The notes beneath the pieces are model-generated. The model saw nothing but the letters and a program-made list of their open reading frames with translations, searched no databases and was not told the DNA's origin. From positions 23,188,001 to 23,252,000 of the forward strand of contig NC_079884.1 of the NCBI RefSeq assembly GCF_029227915.1: a DNA stretch of 64,000 bases, given 5' to 3'. The stretch comes from Hydractinia symbiolongicarpus. Lineage: Eukaryota; Cnidaria; Hydrozoa; Anthoathecata; Hydractiniidae. The position numbers and the translations under genes were made by a program. The first letter of the stretch is position 1; every line of letters begins with the position of its first letter. Shown here piece by piece: positions 1 to 10,100 of this stretch.

Positions 1-682
1 CTTTGATTTGGTTATAAAAGTTTTATTTTTTCTGAATTTTTTTTTTTTTACTTCAATTGAAAATATCTCCAAAAGTAGAATGATTTGAACATTCCTTCTT
101 TTCTTAAAAAAAGTTTCAAAATTTCTAGCCCATTCTACACTTTATTACGGCAGAATAGGCTAAAACACAACCCCCGTCCGATCAACGGTGTCCTGTGGTC
201 GTCAAAGGCTTAACGGAAACTCTAATCAGCGGATAGCTTTTTGTTCCACGGTATCTACGTTGCTAAATTAGCGGACAGAACAAAAAGTATTAGACAGGTT
301 AGCAAATACAACGCTTCACTTCAAACATTTATTTTTCATGTTACTTGTTGCATCAACATCGCCCTTTTTCCGTGAAAATATATTTTACGATTTGAGTGTT
401 TTCATTACTCCTTAAACTAAACTGGATTAACTTATGGGTTACCTAGTTCGTGTGAAATTAGAAATCCGTTCTTGTCGAATTGAAACAGAAAAAGGAAACT
501 GTCAATATAGCGATCACCTATAATTAACGACGGATTGCCCCAAAAGAGTCCGCCAATTAGAGATTCGACTGTATATATTTAAAAAGATATCGTTAACAAA
601 GTCGGGCGACATCATGTATATTTAGCACCAATCTAGCTCAATCTTTAGAGTTGTAAATGAGTTAAAGAAATTATTAAAATAC
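1..682. other. intergenic, downstream of the Mab-21-like gene
   Basis: AT-rich non-coding sequence. I see no reading frame, RNA gene or repeat that I can support. The part next to 683 is presumably the 3' untranslated region of the minus-strand gene that ends there. Confidence 0.5.
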
Positions 683-3015
683 TTATTGCAAAACGTTTGA
701 AAAACTTTCTATGATATTTCCGCCATCAGGAAAAAATTGAGTAAAATCAAATCCGCCATCTTGCATTGAAGACATCGACAATCTCATGGCTTCATCGTCT
801 GAAGAAGCAGCGGCTTGCAAACTTTCCATTGGTTTCACCGAAAGGTCTCTCACCCAGTCTGCAAGTAAGCAGAAATCAGACAAGACAATGCTGCGGATGT
901 TATCACTATTCAGCATATCATTCAAATTCCCAACGTGACGAAAATAAAGAAAATCTTTTGAAACACTCAGTACTTTTTCAAAACCTTCAGGAGAAAACTT
1001 TCCTGTATCAATGGCTTCTTTCATCGCGGCTATGATATAGTGAAATTCTGGAGAATATTCATCCGAAGGAGGCTGTTCTGATCGTAGCTCAATTAAAATT
1101 TCTTGGCCCAACATTTCAACCTCTTCAGAATGTAGTTGTTGAAATGTTTTTGTTTTCAAAACTTCAGGAACCGCCAGTTCTTCCGGTTGTGTTTCAGTCG
1201 ATTCAGCTTTTGCGGAAACGAGTTCCGCAGATTTTTTTATTGAAATTTCCAAATCTTGAAAATATTTTTCAGGAGATTGTAATATGGTGAGAACATGCGA
1301 ATGCAAATCGCTCAGCTCCATTTTTGTCAATCCATCAAATAGATCTAGCTGACTAATGAAATAATGCCTCAAGGAACGATCTTCTAATGCTTGGAGCAAA
1401 CGATGCAACAATAGGAAAATACATTCACCAAGATCGATCCACTCCTTTGACTCTTTTTCCTCGCACTGCCAAAACAACAACGTTTTGATATGATACGAAG
1501 TAAAACATTCGGACAAAGGTTTGAATGTTTCGTGGAAAGAAGCCTTTAACAGTCTATAGCATTGTTTTTGTACTTCATTCATGGCCATGCATAAAATATT
1601 TTCAGCTTTCGAGAACGACAACCTAAACACGAATTTTGCTTCTTCTTCGCTTAGCTTCTCAGGATACTTACCAACTAAATGAAATCCGCTATCTTTAATT
1701 TGAGCAATAGTTTCCGCAGTTGGCCATTTTCTCGTTCTAGTTAACCAACCAACAGCTATAGTTGGCCAGCCGGTGCATTTTAACGTGGGAACAACATCAA
1801 TACCACTTTTTCTAGGTAATTCAGCAGTAGATTTAGGGCTTTTGTTAGAGATATAAGTTCCGCAAGCTTCACCTTCAGGATGATTGTTTAAATCGTTGTC
1901 ATGGGAATGACGTTCATTTGACGCAAAAAGGCGAGTAGCAACCAATTGTTTGAAGATTTGGTTAGGATAGATACCATCAGGTTTTGCGGCACTCTTATCA
2001 TTTCCAGTTTTGCTTGCATCGCTTTCATTTTCAGAATTTTGGTCAGGTGTTGATTCAACAGAAGCTTCATTGCCGTGTGAACACGATGGCATTGTTGTTG
2101 GTGGTGCTGATTCCAACTCTTCCTTTTGTTTATCAACAGTCACTTCCTGTTTATCTTTAGAAATTGTCTGTCCATCTTCAGAAACGTCTGTGATTTTTCC
2201 CAAAACACCAAAAATGCTCGTTAAATTTTGTTGTGGCAACTTCTCTAATGTTTCAATCGTAAGTTTAACATTTTCGTCACACGTCTTTCGTGCATTTTCG
2301 TCACCGTAACCAATCGCAAGAGATTTAGCAATATCGTGTATCATCGACTTTTGCAATGGGTTTAATTGTCCCGTAGAACGTTCTAACTGCGACGATGGCG
2401 ACGGAAAAGACGATGTGAAATCAATGCTGTATGCTGCATTGTGGAGCTTGTCCAACATCGGCGAGCATTGCAAATCCTTAAAGTTCGAACGTGATGCAAT
2501 CAAAGCTAGCAGAGGCTGGTAACCGACAGGAAGACCCCCCAAATAAGTATGCGTTAAATTTTCTGCTGGGTAATACTGTACATCTCCTGCGACAACTTCA
2601 GCTACTTTAACTTTTACGAATCCTGGCAAATCATGAACATTAACCAGATCACACGCTGATGGAATGTAATCAAGCGAGGAAATCATTAGGTCCACGTCAC
2701 CAAGGTCGTCTGCACGAAAGAATTTGCCATCTTCAGTCAGGCTACCTAAAAAACCAAACACAATAAACATAAAAAAATCATAGACCCTGGGGAATCACAA
2801 GACCCTGGGGACAAGGTTGCAGTGGTGTCAAGGTTGATTTTATTCCAGTTTATAATTTGTCGTTTACCTGCGAAAAAAAATTCATGATGTTTTTCTACTT
2901 TTAATAAACGTGAAGCCAGTTGGATCAGAGACTCGTAATAATTTTGCCAGTCCTTCGCTTCAGGAAGAGGTGCACACACAATACGGCGAGCAATAGTGTT
3001 TAAATCTTCCGTCAT
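683..3015 (-). CDS. Mab-21/cGAS-like nucleotidyltransferase (candidate cGLR)
   Basis: Two exons on the minus strand, 3015-2868 and 2745-683. The intron has a GT donor and a TTTAG acceptor, and the joined frame encodes 736 aa. Seen: a helical N-terminus, then a GS motif at residues 50-51 and DVDLM at 66-70, the first two acidic residues of the cGAS/OAS-type active site. A low-complexity Ser/Glu/Asn-rich stretch follows at about 240-360. IDVVP then supplies the likely third aspartate at 366, followed by the WP..A..W segment, FRLSFSKAE near 423 and CYRLLK/SYHIKT near 445-471, all typical of the Mab-21 C-terminal lobe. About 190 further residues of no recognised domain end the protein. Known of the family: animal cGAS-like receptors make cyclic dinucleotides that activate STING, while other Mab-21 proteins are not enzymes. 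Keeping all three acidic residues favours an enzyme; that is inference. The long insertion between the catalytic halves is unusual. Confidence 0.85.
2784..2819 (+). repeat. dispersed CCCTGGGGAC motif inside the Mab-21-like intron
   Basis: The intron at 2746-2867 contains two close copies of ACCCTGGGG. The second continues as CCCTGGGGACAAGGTTG at 2803-2819, one base from the motif seen elsewhere in the window. It looks like a small non-autonomous insertion. Confidence 0.6.
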
Positions 3016-3153
3016 TGTTAGTCAAAGATTGAAATCTCGTGTGTTATCGTGGATATCTATGGTGTTATATAAGAATCTAAAAGATACACGAAATAAAAAC
3101 AAAAGATGAGCAAGAAGTGTAAATAGAAATTACGTCACTTTCAACTTTTGTTT

Positions 3154-3264
3154 CAACCTCGTTCCCAGGGAATTTTGCCTTGTTATTGGAGTTGTCGGCA
3201 AAAATCATTGTTGACCACTCCGTAATAAAGGCTTAGGGGCCACAAGACCCTGGGGACGAGGTTG
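3154..3264. repeat. 111-bp MITE with CCTCGTTCCCAGGG termini
   Basis: CAACCTCGTTCCCAGGG (3154-3170) is matched in inverse by CCCTGGGGACGAGGTTG (3248-3264). Two near-identical inverted ends around about 75 bp of non-coding DNA fit a miniature inverted-repeat element. It lies just upstream of the Mab-21-like start codon at 3015 and may overlap that promoter. Confidence 0.65.
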
Positions 3265-3882
3265 AGGTTGTTTAGCTTTATAATAAATTAATACAAGCAT
3301 CAACATCACGCTTATATCATGTTCGAGTCAACATGCGCTAGGAATGAGGTTGTGCGAGTATCTTTTGTCAACTTCCACTGCAAGCCCTGGGTTTTCACAA
3401 CAAGCCCCGGGTTAAAAGTTAACTATTAACAAGAATAATCATTATAATGTACACAGAAAATATGGAACACCAAAAGTGAAACTTCGCTAAACACTTCATA
3501 TAAAAGTATGGCAGTTAAAAAAAAATTCATGAATATATCAGAAGCTTAATTCATATTTGCAAGTTTATTTCACAAGTATAATGCATTTCCAGAAAGATTC
3601 ACAAGTAATAATAGCCCACTTTGTGTTGCATTTGCTGTTGATTAAGGATTATTTAAGACATTGTTTTGTTGATATTAAAATACTTTATATAAAGTCTGTT
3701 CAGAGAAAAACATTTAAAAAGGTTTATAACTTACACAAAATTGTTTAATACTCGTCAAGCCAAAAACTCAAAAGACTGGACATGTTGAAAACAAAACTTC
3801 TTAAGGTTTGTAAAGTGTTTACATTTTCCAACTTTCGATTTAAAACCGCTACCAGGAGCAAATAATGTTACACGAAGTTGCG

Positions 3883-4017
3883 GTTGTCAATTTTGTAATT
3901 TTGGAAAGAAATCAACAACGTACTGGCTATATAGGAAGTTAATATTATTTGAAAGTAAATAAAAGGGCAATAATATCCATAACTGTGTAAGTAGGTTATA
4001 ACAGAAACCAATTGGAG
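3883..4017 (-). pseudogene. degenerate duplicate of the P2X last exon
   Basis: On the minus strand this stretch matches the functional terminal exon (4359-4157) over most of its length. It shares CCAATTGGTTTCT, a GATATTATTGC block and CAGTACGTT, in the same order and orientation. About 9-10 bp are missing after the shared CTACTTACAC, which shifts the frame, and later substitutions add a stop. It sits 140 bp downstream of the real stop codon, so it looks like a tandem duplication of the second-membrane-helix exon that has decayed. Confidence 0.8.
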
Positions 4018-4156
4018 AAGCCGGGTTACCGCTATTATTAGCGATGTTTTCAACTCTTCTCAGTGCTAATTTATAGTGCAAATATACAATGTATTTCGGC
4101 TATATGTATTCAATAAAATCCGTTTAAAATATATGTATAATTTAAAAACCGTACGA

Positions 4157-7100
4157 CTACTCTTCTTTTTCTTTTTCATCTGTCTCATTTATTTCGTTCG
4201 GCTTTCGTAATTCTGGTGAAGAATCAAAAACGTACTGTCTGTATAGGTCCTTATTCGGAACTAAATATAGCGCAATAATATCTATAACTGTTGCAGTCAG
4301 TGTAAGTAGACCCATAAAAGAAACCAATTGGAACAGTAAATTTGATAGTGAATATTGACCTAAAAATAAAATATAAAAACACCGTTACAAATAATGTAAA
4401 CACACCCTTACCTTAATACTGATTCATCTTTACTTATTCTTTCCAAGTTTTGCAATTTGAAACTTTTTATTTCAAAAAAATTAAAACATTTTTTTTCATT
4501 CACAAATGACGCTTGTTGTTTAACCCAAGTTTCGACGCGATACTTGAAATATGCTATACAATCCTGCTTAAAATAGATAGAATACGAGAAAGGGCTGTTA
4601 CGCCCACTATTGTATAACCGTTAATAGGCGCTCTTTTAAACTCGGAGACTATTACTGTATTTGTAATCTCCGTTTGTCATTTTTTATTTTTTAAAGGCTC
4701 GAATACACGGAACAATTTTGCAGATCAATTTTCAAAATTAAATATTGAACTAAAATTGATCTAATATTGTTGCGTATATATCGTAGAAAAATAACAGAAC
4801 GATAATGCCATAATGACGTAAAAACACTCAAAAATTGATCTAATAAAATCAAACCGGTTTGATTTTATTAGATCAATTTTTCGTCGGAAAAATATTATTT
4901 CAAAGAAAACCGCCAGCTGCTCACTTTTTTTCGAAACTCACGCTCGGTATTTCATTCATTTCAAATGTTTTTATGCACGTAAAGAGAGTAAATGAAGAGA
5001 AACGCAACTAAACATGTCAGATAATTTTGTTTTACCAAGTACGTTTAGATCGTATCAAGCCGCAAGGCAAACTGAATTAAGGTACTTTGTATTTCTATTT
5101 TTTGTCTCTACTTTCTTCGTGATTACACGTTGCTCTCTTCCACCTAACGTGCAACGTCGCGAAATGACGTTGTCGCGATTCCTATTCGAAACTTGAATTC
5201 TTCGTTCACTGGGAGGTTGTTACTACCACAATGCTGTGTCTCCTGAGAGGTTTTCAATGTACAAAAAGCTTTTTGGAACTTTGTTTAGATCCTCAATTCC
5301 TGACAATGACAATTCGAAGGACACGCAAAAACGGAGTGAACCAGCTGAGGAGATTGCACAACCTGAAACAGCTGTGGTTGCAAAAAAACGTGGCAGACCT
5401 TCAAAAAAGTCATCCGAAAAAAGAGATTGGGATGATGACGAAATCTTTGTTCTTATTGAAACTTGGTCGAATCACGATAATCTCTACAACACAAGAAACA
5501 GCCAATATTTTAATCGTGATACACGACAAAAATCTCTTGAAAAAATTCAGAAAGAATTAGCAGACCAAGGTATTTTTGCTTCAGTGAAAGATATTGCAGA
5601 TAAACTCACGAATCTAAAGACATACTATGGTGGTCAAAAAAGATCTGTCGAATATTCAAAGGCCAGTGGCGCTGGAGCTGATGGTGTTTACGAGAGTAAT
5701 TGGAAGTTCTTTCAAGTTTTGCACTTTTTAAATGATTCGTTTACTCTAAGAAAAACTTTCAGCAATGCCGATGAAAATTCAACGTACGAGGTCTTGAATC
5801 CACCCTCAGCAAAAAGCGCAAAGAAGATTCGCGATTCGAGCATGGAGACAGCGCAAAAAGTTATGCATTCTGCGGCTGCAGCTTTGGAAAAGTTAAATGA
5901 GAAAAGGTCAAACGGAGGAGCTGAAAGGAAAGAAAAAACGGAAGATGAAGTTTTTTGTGAATTGCTGTGCAAAATATTAACAAGTATTCCGAATGGCGAA
6001 GAAAGAGACATGCTTAAATTGAACATGCAACATTCCGCAACGTCACTGAAGTTTAAACGACGTCACTCTTCCTCGTCAAGCAGCTCTGTTTCTTCTTCAC
6101 CTCTCGGATCACCTGTGTTTATGAACAACAGTTACAGCAGTTATAACAATGGATTATTCCAATAAAATATTTTTGTATCCGTGTTTCTTTTTCTAGTACA
6201 AAGGTAAAAAAAATACCCAGTAATAGTTTATAGCTGATTCCATTGCCATGGTATTTGTCCTGGTCCATAAAAGTGGTCTGCGAACACTTCTCTGATATAC
6301 TCAGCTGAGTTGGTCGCTCTATTACTTCTGTTCACTGGCAATTTCTGAATAATGGATTCGGTGTAGCTTCCTTCTCTCCAGCGCCCAAGTTCAACTTCTC
6401 CGTTTTCGCATTCAAAATCGATGAACCCTTGAGGTGTATAACTCTCTTTCGACAAATCTCGTAACATATTGTGCAAAACGAGTGAGGCAAGCGTAATGAT
6501 AGTTGCTTTTTCAGGACTTAGCATGAGCTTGGTGGAGAATACTCTGAAACGGTTCACCCATATTCCAAACGCGTTTTCACTAATGCGGCGAAATCGTGAC
6601 AAACGGTAATTGAATATTCTATTTCTCGGTGTAAGTTTCCTTTGTGCGAAAGGTTTCATGCAGTTGTTGGTTAATGGAAACGCATCATCTCCAACAAAGA
6701 CGTAAGGAATAGGCTCGTTGTTCTGATCATAAGCCCAGTTTGGATCAGGAGACTGTGGCAGGGGCTTACAATCGGGAAGATTTAAGTCACCATTTTCTAA
6801 AGCTTTGTAAAAATAGCTGTTTCTATAAACACCGCCGTCGCTTATTCTTCCCTGGCAGCCAACATCCACGAAGCAAAACTTATAATCATGATCGACTATA
6901 GCAAGAAGTACAATTGAAAAGAATCCTTTATAATTATAGGATTCTGACCCAGAATCCTTAGGATGTAGAATAGATATGTGTTTCCCATCAGCAGCACCAA
7001 TGCAATTTGGAAATTGCCAACGCGTTCGAATCTTTTCCTCTTGCGCCATCCATTTCTCTTTGGTGTTAGGTAGATGTAAGTATTGATCCTTGAAAGACAA

Positions 7101-10100
7101 ATAAATTTCTTGGCAAACAGTTGGTATGAGCTGAGAGATAGTTGTTTTATGAATTCGAAATTGATACATCAAACTTTCGTAACTTTCACCAGTTGCAAGG
7201 AATCGCAAAGTGACAGCTAACTTCTCTTCAGGTGAAATTGGATCTCGCATCATTGTTCGTTGTTTTTGAATCTTAGGTCCAACGATGTCGATGAGTTTCT
7301 AATATGATAAATGATTTAATGCTGTCACAGTGGAGTGATATATCCTTGATATGCAAAATGAAGTAATCAAACTTACCTGAAAAGTATCCGTGTTCATTCT
7401 TAAATAGCTTCGGTAGCTTTCAAAATCCGTTAATTTTAATTCGTTCAGAATTGCATTATAAGCTCCTCTTTCATTTCTGTGATGGAGCCAATCTTTCACC
7501 CATACAGTTTTTTTTCCTAACTTTTCTGCCATGTGAAAGAATGACACTGCTTGAAAAGATCAAGGAGCACAAAATTGTTTCTTCTTCGTTGTCGCTCATG
7601 CCTGATGTTGTGGTAAATTAAATTCAGATTGTTCTTTATATTGTCTCGTGTATGTATACAAAAATATTAAATCAATTTAAGAATTGAGTAAATATTGACC
7701 TAAAATTTTTGTGTGTATTTTTTTAAACAATATTCCGAAAAATAATATTTTTCGAAAATTGATCTGTAAAATTGTTCCGTGTATTCGAGCCTTAATACTC
7801 ACTTCACGCTGTTAATTACAAGGTGCTTGGTTTTTTTTTTTTAAAAATTGAGCTAGTCAAAAAAAGCGGGAAATTTCCCCAAAATTAATTAGCGAAGATA
7901 TCGAATTTTCAGGATGAGAAATTAAAAACCGGCGAAACTTCAACCTTACGGTAATTACAGCGGCGAAACTTCAACCTTACGGTAATTACAGCGACAATAC
8001 TTCAACCTTACGGTAATTACGGCGGCGATATTTCAACCTTGCAAAACTTTAACTTTATGGTAATTACGGCAGCTATATTTTAACCTTACGGTAATTAGGG
8101 TGATAAACATTGCACTGCGCAAGTACAAGAAGAAAAATGAATACAATAATAAACACACACCAATTTTCCCTCTTTGAGAGAACTCCAAACGAGTTGCATA
8201 TCGTTTGTTAACGAGTCGTTCACAAACAGTTCCCTCGCTGTTAATGATCGGAATTTCCTGTTTGACTCGATAATCTGAAAATGTCACGTGTTTAACGTGA
8301 TATCGGTATTCTGGCTTTCTAAACGAGACAAAGCAGGACATAAATGCTATCTTATGCAGCTTGACACTTCCAAACGTAGAAAGTGAAAAATAACAGAAAA
8401 TAAGTTCACAGAACTATAAGTTCTTTAACACTGAATTTTTTAGGCTTGGACATGCACTATGTGATTAAATAAGATACACAGACAAATCAATGTCAATTAG
8501 ATTCGTTATATAGCGATACACGTGTTACTTTTTTAGACTAGTAATCGCATGTTTGTTCCAATTCTTGTTTCTATCCACTAGAACAATACGGGTTAATACG
8601 GGTTATCTGAATAAAATTTTAGGAAACCAAAAATAAGAAACCTTCAGTACTATAATTGTCAAAAAAAATAAGAAACTGCCAACAGAGCCTTCCACTGGTG
8701 TATTTTTATTCTTTTAAATACGTGTATGCAAACTGTAGAAGTAGAGAACTCACCCAATGCCGAACCAAACAAAGTCCGCGTTTTTATATTCAATCATAAC
8801 ATGTAAAACGATACCATTTTGACGGTACGTTCGCCCATTTGCGTTCAATGCATCTGAGGTTGCATCCAGTGAAACATTTGCGGCTTGAAGAAATTCACTC
8901 AACCATATTTTGTCAACGCGTGATAATTTCTTCGAGTTTAGTCTAACAAAAAAAAAAAAAGATTTAGAAGGGAATGAAATAAAATGAAATTATAAGTTTG
9001 ATGGTAAAATGCTTTTGCGTCCCAGCATTACATCAAATGTCCTTCCACCAAAAAAGTGTGTTTTCTCTTTTAATTTCCTTCCTCTGTTTATTAGATGAAG
9101 GCAAGTTAAAGAGCACAGTTTTTCCTACTGTTTACTTTAGGGAAGTTCGCTGAGTCTAAAAAGATTTGAATTACATTAAGTCAAAACAACAACAACAACA
9201 ACAACATGCGTAAATGTTTATTTCCATCACAGCAAAATGATTTCCCAACATTGAATATTCCTGTTTTTTATTAAACCTTTTTCAGTTCTATCGTCCTAAA
9301 TTATATTTCTATTTTAAATTTGTACGTGAAATGATTTTACGCAGAAATGATCACATGGTCAGTTTTCAAAAATCCGAAAAAATAGTCAATAGTACAAAAA
9401 AACAAACCTTTTTAGTATCTTTCCATCTTTCGTCAACAGTACTCCATTCATCATACGATGTGATGCTGAAAATTGGTCACCAACAGCGCTGATGGAATGT
9501 TCAATTTTTATAAGAGCATTCTCTGGATTAACACTGTAAAAATCGTTCTCCCTGAAATAAAAAAATAAAAAATTTTGAAAAAATAAAATGACAAAAATTC
9601 AAAAAAAAAAATTCCGATCGTTTTTTTTTTTTTTTTAATTTAATTTTTTTTTTAATCTTAAAGCTTAAAAAAAATTCTTGAAAAACCAAAAACATGTGAA
9701 CATATAATGCTCATTTTATCATCAATTTCAGATGCAAAGTCAGATACATTTAGGGTAAAATTTTTTCATGAAATTATTAAGAACTTACTTTGGCGACTTT
9801 GTTCCCAGAATAACGCAAAAGTAAATTCCGCAAAAGTTGATTAATCGCAAAAATAAGTTTCAGTTTTTTTTAAAAAAATAAAATCTTAATTTTCATTTTG
9901 ATTTTCGATTTACTAGATTAAATCTGAGTTCCTAGGGAAAAAACATAACGTTATGTCTTTTGACTGGAAAATGCTGCAGCGCTTCACATTTGAACTGAAG
10001 GACTTGTTTAATTTTAAAAATTGGTATGATATTTGGGAAAAAAACAAAAATTTCCATATTAAGGACTAAATTTAAAAAGGTAAAAGGACAGAAAATGGTT

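Larger units (their letters stand above)
4695..7792. mobile_element. complete PIF/Harbinger DNA transposon
   Basis: The left end starts AGGCTCGAATACACGGAACA at 4695 and the inverse ends at 7792. The inverted match extends about 38 bp with one mismatch. The 3-bp target duplication TAA flanks both sides (4692-4694 and 7793-7795), as expected for this superfamily. Inside are two convergent spliced genes, a MADF/AT-hook protein on the plus strand and a DDE transposase on the minus strand, which is the normal autonomous set. The near-identical termini indicate a fairly recent insertion. The element lies in the last intron of the P2X-like gene. Confidence 0.93.

Noticed and set aside
3868-4081. A separate small gene on the minus strand
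   Set aside because: The frames here come from the decayed P2X exon copy; the similarity is in the DNA, with a frame-breaking deletion.
5231-5560. 109-residue plus-strand frame from the ATG at 5231
   Set aside because: Out of frame with the MADF domain; the spliced model from 5014 explains the coding signal with exact phase.
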